Below, piece after piece: positions 43,739 to 53,744 of a DNA stretch of 64,000 nucleotides (its first letter is position 1; every line of letters begins with the position of its first letter). Where the stretch lies: positions 310,001-374,000 of the forward strand of contig NZ_JBGGTQ010000002.1 of NCBI RefSeq assembly GCF_041320705.1. The letters run 5' to 3'. The notes under the pieces were generated by a model that worked only from the letters and a program-made list of their open reading frames with translations, did not search any database and had not been told where the DNA came from. The DNA is from Kineococcus mangrovi. Lineage in GTDB: Bacteria; Actinomycetota; Actinomycetes; Actinomycetales; Kineococcaceae. The position numbers and the translations under genes are program-made.

Positions 43739-44293
43739 GTGCTCATCGTCCTCTCCGGTCTGCCGGGCAGCGGCAAGACGTCCCTGGCCCGTGCGCTCGT
43801 CACCGCCGCGGGCGCCACCCACGTGCGCCTGGACACCGTCGAGCAGGCGCTCGTCGACGCCGGGACCGCGACCCACCCCGTGGGTCCCGTCGGCCACTAC
43901 CTCGCCCGCGCCGTCGCCGGTGACCTGCTGCGGCAGGGGCACCTCGTCGTGGCCGACGGGGTGAACCCGCTACCGGTGACGCGCGAGCTGTGGTGGGCGG
44001 TGGCGCGCGCCGCGGGCCGGCCGTGGCTCGACGTCGAGGTGGTGTGCGGCGATCCGGCGCTGCACCGGCGGTGGGTGCAGGACCGGGTGGCCGACATCCC
44101 CGGGCACCCGGAGCCCACGTGGGCCGACGTGCAGAGCGTCGACTACGCGCCCTGGACGTCGGAGCGCGTGCGGGTCGACACGAGCACCACCTCAGCGGTG
44201 CAGGCCGCCGAGGTGGTCATGGCCCACGTGCGCGCTCAGTCCTCCCAGACGATCCCGACCTTGCCGCCGACGCCGGAGTCGGCGGTGGAGTAG
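43739..44293 (+). CDS. P-loop kinase-like ATPase (AAA_33 type)
   Basis: 184 residues: Walker A LSGLPGSGKTSLARAL at the extreme N-terminus, then VRLDTVEQALVDAG and LVVADGVNP, and a lid-like Arg region (HRRWVQDRVADIPGHPEPTW). This matches small AAA_33 kinases that phosphorylate nucleotides, sugars or antibiotics; substrate unknown. GTG 43739 is the only start that keeps Walker A. Its last 58 bases overlap the 3' end of the convergent dehydrogenase. Confidence 0.8.
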   Translation: MLIVLSGLPGSGKTSLARALVTAAGATHVRLDTVEQALVDAGTATHPVGPVGHYLARAVAGDLLRQGHLVVADGVNPLPVTRELWWAVARAAGRPWLDVEVVCGDPALHRRWVQDRVADIPGHPEPTWADVQSVDYAPWTSERVRVDTSTTSAVQAAEVVMAHVRAQSSQTIPTLPPTPESAVE

Positions 44294-45264
44294 GCCCGCG
44301 CCGCCTGCGCGAGCGGGAACCGGTGCGTCACGACCGTCTCGGGGTGCAACCCCCACCGCGCCAGGTTCTCCAGCAGCTCGCCCATGCGGACCGTCGAGGT
44401 CACCCACGACCCGTGCACGGTGAGCTGGCGGTGGATGAGCACCTCGCTGACGTCCACGGACAACTGCCCGCCCTCACCGACGAGCGCGACCCGGCCCCAG
44501 CGGCGGGTGTGCCGCAGCGCGGTGAGCTGACCCCGGCCGTTGCCCGAGCAGTCGACCGCGGCCTCGGCGCCGTCGCCGAGGGCGGCGTCCAGTTCCCCGT
44601 CCGTCCCCGCGAGCGCCTCGTCGACCGCGCCGAGCTCGAGGGCCAGCTCCCGGCGCTGCGGGCTGGGGTCGGTGCCGACGACGCGGGAGGCGCCCATCGC
44701 CTTGGCCAGCAGTCCCGCGGCGAGCCCGACCGGTCCGAGCCCGGTGACGAGCAACCGGTCCCGGCCGGAGACCGCGAGCCGGCACAGCGCCTCGTAGGCC
44801 GTCCCGAAACCGCAGGCGACGCACGCGCCGTCGAGGAACGTCAGCGCGTCGGGCAGGACGAGCAGGTCACGTTCCTCGGCGAGCAGCAGATCGGCGTGCC
44901 CTCCGTCGCGCTGCCAGCCGTAGGCGGCGCGAGCCGGTGCACTGCAACTGATCTGGTACCCGCGACGGCAGTCGTCGCACTGCCCGCAGCCGCTGATGTG
45001 GTAGATGACGACGCGGTCGCCGACACCGATCCGGTCCACCCCGGACCCGACGGCGACGACGCGGCCGGCGGGTTCGTGCCCGCCGACGACGCCCTGGTAG
45101 GCCTCCGGTCCCTCACCGAGGTGCTCGCGGTAGATGGCGCGCAGGTCCGACCCGCAGATCGTCGAGGCGCGCACCGCGACGACGACCTGGCCGTGGCCGG
45201 GGCTGGGGTCGGGGACCTCCCGCAGGTCGACCTCGCGGTTCCCGGGCAGAAACGCTGCGTGCAC
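44236..45264 (-). CDS. zinc-dependent alcohol dehydrogenase (MDR family)
   Basis: A 342-residue zinc MDR: catalytic Cys in STICGSDLRAIY, GHEPAGRVV with metal-site His-Glu, structural-zinc cysteines in CGQCDDCRRGYQISC, and Rossmann LLVTGLGPVGLAAGLLAKA. NAD(P)-dependent oxidation of an alcohol or polyol. I chose GTG 45264 because AGGAG stands 7 nt upstream; ATG 45279, five codons earlier, has no RBS. Convergent with, and overlapping, the P-loop kinase gene. Confidence 0.9.
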   Translation of the reverse strand: MHAAFLPGNREVDLREVPDPSPGHGQVVVAVRASTICGSDLRAIYREHLGEGPEAYQGVVGGHEPAGRVVAVGSGVDRIGVGDRVVIYHISGCGQCDDCRRGYQISCSAPARAAYGWQRDGGHADLLLAEERDLLVLPDALTFLDGACVACGFGTAYEALCRLAVSGRDRLLVTGLGPVGLAAGLLAKAMGASRVVGTDPSPQRRELALELGAVDEALAGTDGELDAALGDGAEAAVDCSGNGRGQLTALRHTRRWGRVALVGEGGQLSVDVSEVLIHRQLTVHGSWVTSTVRMGELLENLARWGLHPETVVTHRFPLAQAARAYSTADSGVGGKVGIVWED

Positions 45265-45279
45265 GGTGGGGCTCCTCAT

Positions 45280-45306
45280 CGGGTGGTACGGGTGGTGCGG
45301 GTGGTC
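45280..45306. repeat. 9-bp tandem repeat upstream of the dehydrogenase
   Basis: Three copies of CGGGTGGTN (45280-45288, 45289-45297, 45298-45306) just upstream of the dehydrogenase start. Noncoding with the chosen start. Confidence 0.75.
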
Positions 45307-45348
45307 GCCGGACGACGGTGCCGAGCATGGCACGGGCCCCCGGGGAGG

Positions 45349-45870
45349 TCAGCGGACCGCGGCGAACAGGAGGCTGTCGCACCGCCGGCCGCGGACCACG
45401 ACGTGCGAGCGCAGCAGACCCTCGCGCTGCATCCCGATCTTCTCCAGGACCCGCCGCGATCCGGTGTTCTCCGGGCGGCAGGTCGCCTCGACCCGCGCCA
45501 GGCCCGCCGGACCGAACGCGAACCCGAGGACGGCGGCGGCCGCTTCCGTCGTGGTGCCCCCGCCCCAGCGGTCCCGGCGCAGCACGTACCCCAGCTCGCC
45601 CCGGGCGTTCTCCGGGCTGGTCACCGTCAGCCCGACGGTCCCGACCAGTTCCCCGTCGAGGACCACCGCCCACGTCCAGGGGCCCCGCTCCCCGTCCCGC
45701 TGCGCCGCGCGGACGGCGTCGGCGACGAAGCGGCGGGTGTCCCCGGGCGAGTTGGGACCCCAGGTCACGTACCGGCAGACCTCCGGGTCGCCGGCGTACC
45801 GGTGCACGGCGGCCTCGTCGCCGGGGGCGAACGCCCGCAGCCGCAACCTCGCCGTCGTGAGCTCCTGCAC
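45349..45870 (-). CDS. GNAT-family N-acetyltransferase (RimJ-like)
   Basis: 173 residues: LTTARLRLRAFAPGDEAAVH opening, GELVGTVGLTV strand, ELGYVLRRDRWGGGTTTEAA acetyl-CoA binding segment, VEATCRPENTGSRRVLEKIG and GLLRSHVVVRGR. These are the Acetyltransf_3 (RimJ/RimL) blocks. It may modify a protein N-terminus or a small molecule. GTG 45870 starts the domain; the longer open frame upstream is shadow of the sigma gene on the other strand. Confidence 0.88.
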   Translation of the reverse strand: MQELTTARLRLRAFAPGDEAAVHRYAGDPEVCRYVTWGPNSPGDTRRFVADAVRAAQRDGERGPWTWAVVLDGELVGTVGLTVTSPENARGELGYVLRRDRWGGGTTTEAAAAVLGFAFGPAGLARVEATCRPENTGSRRVLEKIGMQREGLLRSHVVVRGRRCDSLLFAAVR

Positions 45871-46034
45871 GCCACCAGTGGACCGGCCGCCGGTGACCGG
45901 GTGCAACCGGCCGGGGCCCCCAGCGGTCGTGTGGGGCGAGGGCGGGGACGGTCCCGGCCCGATCGGGAGGTCATCGTGGAGACGTCCAGCACCGGGCCGG
46001 CGCCCGGACGGGCAAGACCGTGAGGGAGGTCGTG

Positions 46035-46532
46035 GTGGACGGAGCCGAAGCGTTCGAGGCGTTCTACCGCACCAGCTCACGACGCGTCCTGGGGCACGTG
46101 CACCTCTCCACCGGGGACTTCGCGGCGTCCGAGGACGCGGTCGCGGAGGCGTTCGCGCGGGCCTGGCAGCGCTGGTCGACCGTGAGCCGGGCCGACTCGC
46201 CCGAGGCGTGGGTGCGGACCGTGGCCCACCGCGTGGCGATCGGCCGGTGGCGCAGGCTGAGCAACCGGCTGGTCGCGCAGCGCCGGGCCCACGAGGACGC
46301 TCCGCTGCCGGGGCTGGGCCCCGACCACGTGGCGCTGGTCGCCGCCCTGCGGGAGCTGCCCGTGCGCCGACGGCAGGCGGTCGTCCTGCACCACCTCGCC
46401 GACCGGTCCGTCGCCGAGATCGCTGACGAGCTCGACGTGGCCGTCGGCACCGTGGAGGCGTGGCTGTCGCGGGGCCGCACGGCGATGCGCGAGCACCTGC
46501 AGGAGGACCCGAGACGAGGAGGGACGACGTGA
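46035..46532 (+). CDS. SigE-family ECF RNA polymerase sigma factor
   Basis: 165 residues: region 2 (FEAFYRTSSRRVLGHVHLST, then AEAFARAWQRW and PEAWVRTVAHRVAIGRWRR) and region 4 (LRELPVRRRQAVVLHHLADR, then SVAEIADELDVAVGTVEAWL). It directs RNA polymerase to stress or envelope promoters. GTG 46035 has GGGAGG at 5 nt; in-frame GTGs at 46020 and 46032 are alternatives. Coupled to a small membrane protein. A decayed relative lies at the window start. Confidence 0.9.
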   Translation: MDGAEAFEAFYRTSSRRVLGHVHLSTGDFAASEDAVAEAFARAWQRWSTVSRADSPEAWVRTVAHRVAIGRWRRLSNRLVAQRRAHEDAPLPGLGPDHVALVAALRELPVRRRQAVVLHHLADRSVAEIADELDVAVGTVEAWLSRGRTAMREHLQEDPRRGGTT

Positions 46533-46876
46533 CGGGTGACGGGACGGGCGAGCGGATCGAGCGGGCCGCGCACGAGGCCGCGCAGGGGGCCCGGCTCCCC
46601 TCGGCCGCCGAGGTGGTGCGCCGGGGTGACCTGCGCCGCCGGCGGGCCCGGACGACGCGCGTCGCCGCAGTGGCGCTGGTCGTCGTGGCGGGGGGCGGGG
46701 GGTGGTGGCTGGCCCAGGACGGCCCGGACCGCGGGGTCCCGACGCTGCGGGCGGACGCCGGGTACGTCTCGACGGGTGCGGACGGGGCGCTGACGACCAC
46801 CACCGACCCGGCCGGGGCCACCCGGTTCACGGTGACGGCCGGGGACGGCGCGGCGGAGTGGACCCCGGGCGGCTGA
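46529..46876 (+). CDS. small membrane protein partner of the ECF sigma factor
   Basis: 115 residues: a cytosolic N-terminal half (ERIERAAHEAAQGARLPSAA), one transmembrane helix (TRVAAVALVVVAGGGGWWLA), and a short outer tail. Overlaps the sigma gene by 4 nt. Position and topology fit an anti-sigma factor or sensor, though no zinc HxxxCxxC motif is present. Function is inferred from coupling. Confidence 0.7.
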   Translation: MTGDGTGERIERAAHEAAQGARLPSAAEVVRRGDLRRRRARTTRVAAVALVVVAGGGGWWLAQDGPDRGVPTLRADAGYVSTGADGALTTTTDPAGATRFTVTAGDGAAEWTPGG

Positions 46877-46950
46877 GGGACGGTTCCCGGGGCCCGGCCG
46901 GTGCGGCGATCAGCGTCCGCGGGCGGTTCGGGGGGACTCCACAGCGGAGG

Positions 46951-47718
46951 TCACGGCAGGGTCAGGACGACGGGGCCGTCGGCCGTCACGGCGACGGTGT
47001 GCTCCTCGTGCGCGCCGCGGCTGCCGTCGGCGCTGCGCATCGTCCAGCCGTCGGGGTCGGTGCGGTACTCCGGGTTCCCCCCGGCGGTGAACCAGGGTTC
47101 GATCGCGACGACGAGGCCGGGTTTCAGCGTCAGCCCCCGGCCGGCCCGCCCGTCGTTGGGGACGGAGGGGTCCTCGTGCATGGTGCGGCCGACGCCGTGC
47201 CCGCCGAACTCGGTGTTCACGCCGCAGCCGTGGGCGTGGCCGACGGCCCCGATGGCGGCCGAGACGTCCCCGACCTTGTTCCCGGGCACGGCTGCGGCGA
47301 TGCCGGCGGCGAGCGCCTCGCGGGTGACGGCGACGAGGGATTCGTCCTCGGGCCTGGCCCTCCCGACGCTGAACGTGGTGGCGGAGTCCCCCGCCCAGCC
47401 GTCGAGGACCGCGCCGCAGTCGACGCTCAGCAGGTCGCCGTCCCGGAGGGCATAGGGCCCCGGGATGCCGTGCAGCACCGCGTCGTTCACGGAGGCGCAG
47501 ATGACGCCGGGGAACGGGGAGTCGGCGAAGCGCGGCTGGTAGCCGAGGAACGGCGACGTCGCACCGGCTCCGAAGATCACTTCGCGCGCGACGGCGTCGA
47601 GCTCGTCGAGCCGCACGCCCACCGCGGCGGCCTCGCGCACGGCGACGAGGGCCTGGCCGACGACGCGGCCGGCGGCGCGCATGGCCTCGACCTCGCCCGG
47701 GGTCTTGAGTTCCACCAC
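46951..47718 (-). CDS. map: type I methionine aminopeptidase
   Basis: A 255-residue enzyme removing N-terminal Met from new proteins. Metal ligands sit in the pita-bread fold: Asp in LLSVDCGAVLDGWAGDSATT, His in FGGHGVGRTMHEDPSVPN, Glu in VAIEPWF and the final Glu in GAHEEHTVAV. GTG 47718 has AGGAGG at 5 nt. It lacks the N-terminal zinc-finger extension. Divergent from a small XRE regulator; the two promoters overlap in 42 bp. Confidence 0.94.
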   Translation of the reverse strand: MVELKTPGEVEAMRAAGRVVGQALVAVREAAAVGVRLDELDAVAREVIFGAGATSPFLGYQPRFADSPFPGVICASVNDAVLHGIPGPYALRDGDLLSVDCGAVLDGWAGDSATTFSVGRARPEDESLVAVTREALAAGIAAAVPGNKVGDVSAAIGAVGHAHGCGVNTEFGGHGVGRTMHEDPSVPNDGRAGRGLTLKPGLVVAIEPWFTAGGNPEYRTDPDGWTMRSADGSRGAHEEHTVAVTADGPVVLTLP

Positions 47719-47760
47719 GAGAACCTCCTGGTAAAAGTATCCCGGTATTACTATCACGTC
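47719..47760. promoter_or_regulatory. compact divergent promoter between map and the XRE gene
   Basis: Only 42 bp and markedly AT-rich. Plus strand TACTAT lies 6 nt before ATG 47761 (leaderless). The minus strand has TACTTT and TAATAC upstream of AGGAGG for map. AGTA-N9-TACT is a small inverted repeat across both promoters, a possible autoregulatory site. Confidence 0.55.
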
Positions 47761-48041
47761 ATGGTCCGTCCCCCGCTGCCCGACGAGGTGCGCGCCCGCG
47801 GCCGCCGCCTCGGCGAACTGCTCCGCGCCGCCCGCGGCGACCGCACGGTCCCCCAGGTGTCGGCGCTGTCCGGTGTCCCCGCCGAGACGCTGCGCAAGAT
47901 CGAGGCCGGCCGGGTCCCGACGCCGGCGTTCTTCACCGTGGTGGCGCTCGCGGACGCGCTGGACCTGCCGCTCGCCGAGGTCGTGAAGCACTGCACCCCA
48001 CCGGTTCCCGCCGCGGGTGGGCCGATCGTGGAGGGGGTCGC

Positions 48042-48045
<4 letters not shown>
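47761..48045 (+). CDS. small XRE-family DNA-binding protein
   Basis: 94 residues that are almost only a helix-turn-helix: RGRRLGELLRAARGDRTVPQ, then VSALSGVPAETLRKIEAGRV and VVALADALDLPLAEVV. It probably controls the divergent map and itself. The downstream FAD oxidase overlaps it by 4 nt. ATG 47761 lies 6 nt from a -10 box. Confidence 0.88.
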
Positions 48046-50976
<2,931 letters not shown>

Positions 50977-50998
50977 GCCAGCGAGGCGGTCGGCTCGG

Positions 50999-51028
50999 AC
51001 CCGCCCGCGTCAGCCGACGTGGGCGGGT
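50999..51028. terminator. bidirectional terminator between argG and ybaK-like gene
   Basis: A 13-bp stem (ACCCGCCCGCGTC / GACGTGGGCGGGT, one G-U pair) with loop AGCC, 22 bp after argG. The stop codon of the convergent gene lies inside the stem. Confidence 0.75.
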
Positions 51029-51474
51029 TCGGCGTCGCACAGGCGGACGAGCTCGGCGAAGCTCGTGGGGAACACGGCGTGCGGGGTGCCCGCCGCGGCC
51101 CACACGACGTCGTAGCGCAGCAGGTCGACGTCGATCACGGTGCGCAGGTGGCGGGGGTGCCCCACGGGCGACACCCCGCCGACGGGCTGACCCGTCGCGG
51201 CCCGCACGGCGGGCGCCTTGGGCCGGGCGAGTTCGGAGACCCCCAGGGCCGCGGCCGTCGCGTCGACGTCGACGCGGTGAGCGCCGCTGGTCAGGACGAG
51301 CACCGGCTCGCCGTCGGCGAGGAACACCCGGCTGTCGGCGATGGCCCCGACGGGGCAACCGAGCGCCTGCGCGGCCTGGACCGCCGTCCGTGCGGAGGCG
51401 GTGAGCTCGACCACCTCCCCCTCGGCCCCGGCCTCGCGCAACGCGCGGGCCACGGCGACTGCGTTGCGGTGCAC
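51010..51474 (-). CDS. YbaK/EbsC-family aminoacyl-tRNA deacylase
   Basis: 154 residues of the YbaK fold: VVELTASARTAVQAAQALGC near the N-terminus, catalytic-region Lys in ARPKAPAVRAATGQPVGGVS, PVGHPRHLRTVIDVDLLRYD and VWAAAGTPHAVFPTS. The family hydrolyses mischarged tRNA (Cys- or Ala-tRNA-Pro). GTG 51474 has GGAGGAG at 6 nt; the longer open frame upstream is noncoding. Confidence 0.9.
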   Translation of the reverse strand: MHRNAVAVARALREAGAEGEVVELTASARTAVQAAQALGCPVGAIADSRVFLADGEPVLVLTSGAHRVDVDATAAALGVSELARPKAPAVRAATGQPVGGVSPVGHPRHLRTVIDVDLLRYDVVWAAAGTPHAVFPTSFAELVRLCDAEPAHVG

Positions 51475-51555
51475 GGCGGCTCCTCCGTCCGGGGGTCGAT
51501 CGCCGTCGCTCGTCGTCGTGGCCCCGGCCGGTCGGGATCGCGCTGCGCGGACCGG

Positions 51556-51640
51556 TCGAGACCGCTTCGACGCGGGACGATGCCCCGAGCTTGGCGAAGA
51601 TGCGCGAGACGTGCACGCCGGCGTCCGGGGTCCAGGCCGA
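51556..51640 (-). pseudogene. remnant of a LuxR-type DNA-binding domain
   Basis: Minus-strand reading GVHVSRIFAKLGASSRVEAV is the second half of a LuxR/GerE helix-turn-helix (usual form V-x-x-H-V-S-x-I-x-x-K-L-G-x-x-S-R-x-E-A). No start, receiver domain or remainder of the HTH is present; upstream lies an 11-G run. A leftover of a deleted response regulator. Confidence 0.55.
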
Positions 51641-51643
51641 TCC

Positions 51644-51654
51644 GGGGGGGGGGG
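51644..51654 (+). repeat. 11-base G homopolymer
   Basis: Eleven consecutive G residues directly beside the LuxR remnant. Prone to slippage and to sequencing error. Confidence 0.9.
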
Positions 51655-51672
51655 ACGGCCCACCCCCTACTC

Positions 51673-51708
51673 ACCGAGCGTCACGTCGTAGAACCGAGCG
51701 TCAGGTCG
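51673..51708 (+). repeat. 16-bp imperfect direct repeat, 20-bp period
   Basis: ACCGAGCGTCACGTCG (51673-51688) and ACCGAGCGTCAGGTCG (51693-51708) differ at one base. Located in the noncoding gap after the LuxR remnant, 80 bp before a small membrane-protein gene. Confidence 0.75.
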
Positions 51709-51787
51709 GGTGGACCACGACGGTGGAGTCCGGCGCCACGCACCGCGACCGGCTGCGACCGGACCGGTGGCGGGCGAGCATGGAGCC

Positions 51788-52033
51788 GTGGCCGTCTGGA
51801 AGTCGTTCATGGACCTCGTGCACCTCATCGGCGCGCTCGGCTGCCTCGCGATGACGGGCGGGTTCGCCGCGCAGGGCGAGGCGGCGCGCGCGGTCTTCTA
51901 CGGGCTGTGCACGATGGCGTTCGCCGTCGCCCTGGCACGGCGCTGGCCCGCCCACGGCGCCGGGACCGTCCGGCCCCCGGCCGTGGTCGACCTGCGCGAG
52001 CAGGCCCCGGTCCGCGTGGTCCACCCGTCCTGA
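51788..52033 (+). CDS. small hypothetical membrane protein
   Basis: 81 residues: VWKSFMDLVHLIGALGCLAM and AVFYGLCTMAFAVALARRWP make two probable membrane segments, then a short basic/polar tail. No family recognised. GTG 51788 has GGAG immediately upstream at very short spacing, so an internal ATG nine codons on is possible. Composition is protein-like. Confidence 0.6.
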   Translation: MAVWKSFMDLVHLIGALGCLAMTGGFAAQGEAARAVFYGLCTMAFAVALARRWPAHGAGTVRPPAVVDLREQAPVRVVHPS

Positions 52034-52080
52034 CGACCAGCCCGGCTCCCCCGCCCCGGACGGCTCGGTAGCGTCACGCC

Positions 52081-52695
52081 ATGGCCACCACCACCGCCAC
52101 CGCCGTCCTCGACGAGGCCCACGTCGGCCCGATGGACAACGTCGCCTACGTCGTGCAGTGCCGCAGCACCGGGCGCCGGCTCCTCGTCGACGCGGCGGCC
52201 GAACCCGAGACGCTGCTGGCGCTCGTCGAGGAGGCCCTCGACGTCGTCGTCACCACCCACCGCCACCACGACCACGTCGGCGCGCTCGCCGCCGTCGTCG
52301 AGGCCACCGGGGCGCGGACCGCCGCGGGCACCGAGGACGCCGACGAGCTGCCGCTGCCGGTGCAGCAGCGGCTCGAGCACGGTGACGTGCTGCGCGTCGG
52401 GGACGTGCTGCTCGAGGTCGTCCACCTGCGCGGCCACACGCCCGGGTCCGTCGCCCTGCTGCTGCGCGACCCCGACGGCCCCGACCACGTCTTCACGGGC
52501 GACTCGCTGTTCCCCGGCGGGGTGGGGAACACCTCCGGCGACCCCGCCAGGTTCACGCGACTGCTCACCGACGTGACGGAACGGCTGTTCGACGTCCTGA
52601 CCGACGACACCGTCGTGCACCCCGGCCACGGCGCGCCCACGACGATCGGCGCCGAACGCCCCCACCTGGCGCAGTGGCGAGAACGCGGCTGGTGA
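52081..52695 (+). CDS. metallo-beta-lactamase-fold hydrolase (glyoxalase II-like)
   Basis: 204 residues with TTHRHHDHVGAL (the HxHxDH zinc motif), a later metal His in LRGHTPGSVALLL, GDSLFPGGVGNT with bridging Asp, and HPGHG near the C-terminus. The order matches glyoxalase II/persulfide-dioxygenase-like MBL enzymes. Hydrolysis of a thioester or related bond is likely; substrate unknown. ATG 52081 is 6 nt after TAGCGT, predicting a leaderless transcript. Confidence 0.9.
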   Translation: MATTTATAVLDEAHVGPMDNVAYVVQCRSTGRRLLVDAAAEPETLLALVEEALDVVVTTHRHHDHVGALAAVVEATGARTAAGTEDADELPLPVQQRLEHGDVLRVGDVLLEVVHLRGHTPGSVALLLRDPDGPDHVFTGDSLFPGGVGNTSGDPARFTRLLTDVTERLFDVLTDDTVVHPGHGAPTTIGAERPHLAQWRERGW

Positions 52696-52747
52696 CCGCC
52701 CGGCACCCCTGCCCCCACCACCACCCCGGGAGTGGGAACCTGGGGGC

Positions 52748-53332
52748 ATGGGACTGGGCGGCGGACCGGGCGAGTACGCCGACTACGAGTGGTTCCGCCT
52801 CGAGGACGTGCCCGCCGCGGAGGTGGTGCGACCGGGGCCGGACCCGCTGAGCGACGCCCTGCGCGAACTCGTCGCGGGTTACCCCGTGTGGGCCGGGCAG
52901 GGCGCCACCCGGGTCCTGCTCGTCGACCTCGACAACCTGCGCGCCGGCCCGGCGCGGTTGCGGGCCCGCCTGTCGGTCGTCCTCGACCTGGCCCGCCAGG
53001 CCGACCGCGTCGCCCTCGCCGGGCAGGTGGGCGCGGTCGCGCGGTCCCGGCCGTGGCTGGAGGAGTTCGCCGACCGGGCGCAGGCCGTGCCGGACGGGGC
53101 CGACGTCGCCGACCTGGCGCTGCTCGCCGCGGCCCGGAAGGTGCCGGACCCGGTGGAGTTCGTCGTCGTGAGCAACGACGGCATCTTCGCCGACCTCGCC
53201 GAGCGCGGTGACCTCACGCTGCTGTCGCCGGGCACCAGCGCCCTGAGCGACCGCCTGCACGGGGAGGCCAGCCTGCTCGTCGACCTCGCCGCCCTCGAGA
53301 CCGAGGCCGCCGCCGGCCTGGTGCGGCGCTGA
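52748..53332 (+). CDS. NYN/PIN-like domain protein
   Basis: 194 residues. VLLVDLDNLRAG, then ADVADLALLAAARKVPDPVE and FVVVSNDGIFADLAERGDL carry the spaced Asp residues (DxDN, DVAD, SNDG) of NYN-type PIN-like nucleases, suggesting an RNA-cleaving fold. The N-terminal 55 residues are acidic and unassigned. Ten bp upstream of the tautomerase gene, so probably co-transcribed. Confidence 0.65.
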   Translation: MGLGGGPGEYADYEWFRLEDVPAAEVVRPGPDPLSDALRELVAGYPVWAGQGATRVLLVDLDNLRAGPARLRARLSVVLDLARQADRVALAGQVGAVARSRPWLEEFADRAQAVPDGADVADLALLAAARKVPDPVEFVVVSNDGIFADLAERGDLTLLSPGTSALSDRLHGEASLLVDLAALETEAAAGLVRR

Positions 53333-53342
53333 GGCAGGCGCT

Positions 53343-53732
53343 GTGGCCCAGTTCAAGGTCTACGGCCGGGCCGACGTGCTGCGCCCCGCACGCGCAGGAC
53401 TGTCCGACCTGCTGCACCGCGCCGCCGTGGAGGTCCTCGGCCTGCCGGAGGCGAAGCGCTTCCACCGGTTCTTCCCGATGGACCCCGAGGACTTCCCCAC
53501 CCCCGAGGGCCGGACGCACCGGTACACGGTCGTCGAGGTCGTCATGTTCCCCGGCCGCAGCGTGGCGACGAAGAAGGCGTTCCTGCGGCGCCTGTTCGCC
53601 GACGCGCAGGCCCAGCTCGACCTGGACCCGGTGGACCTGGAGGTCGTGGTCCTGGAACCCCCGCGCCACGACTGGGGCATCCGCGGCCTGCCGGGCGACG
53701 AGCTCGACCTGACGTACCGCGTCGACGTCTGA
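53343..53732 (+). CDS. tautomerase-superfamily protein without Pro-1
   Basis: 129 residues: FKVYGRADVLRPARAGLSDL, AKRFHRFFPMDPEDFPTPEG, RYTVVEVVMFPGRSVATKKA and PPRHDWGIRGLPGDELDLTY. The beta-alpha-beta plan and FPGRSVATKKAFLRRLF helix match the tautomerase_2 group. The residue after the initiator is Ala, not the catalytic Pro-1 of classical tautomerases, so chemistry may differ. GTG 53343. Convergent with the MFS gene through a shared stop-codon palindrome. Confidence 0.8.
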   Translation: MAQFKVYGRADVLRPARAGLSDLLHRAAVEVLGLPEAKRFHRFFPMDPEDFPTPEGRTHRYTVVEVVMFPGRSVATKKAFLRRLFADAQAQLDLDPVDLEVVVLEPPRHDWGIRGLPGDELDLTYRVDV

Positions 53733-53744
53733 CCCGCGGGGTCA
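53730..53744. terminator. stop-codon palindrome between convergent genes
   Basis: TGACCC-GCG-GGGTCA: each arm contains the TGA stop of one convergent gene. Only 6 bp per arm, so a weak terminator at best. Confidence 0.4.

Noticed and set aside
45280-45306. CRISPR-like or regulatory array
   Set aside because: Only three 9-bp copies with no spacers.
45265-45333. Longer start for the zinc dehydrogenase
   Set aside because: The extra residues (His/Pro-rich) come from a 9-bp DNA tandem repeat; no RBS upstream.
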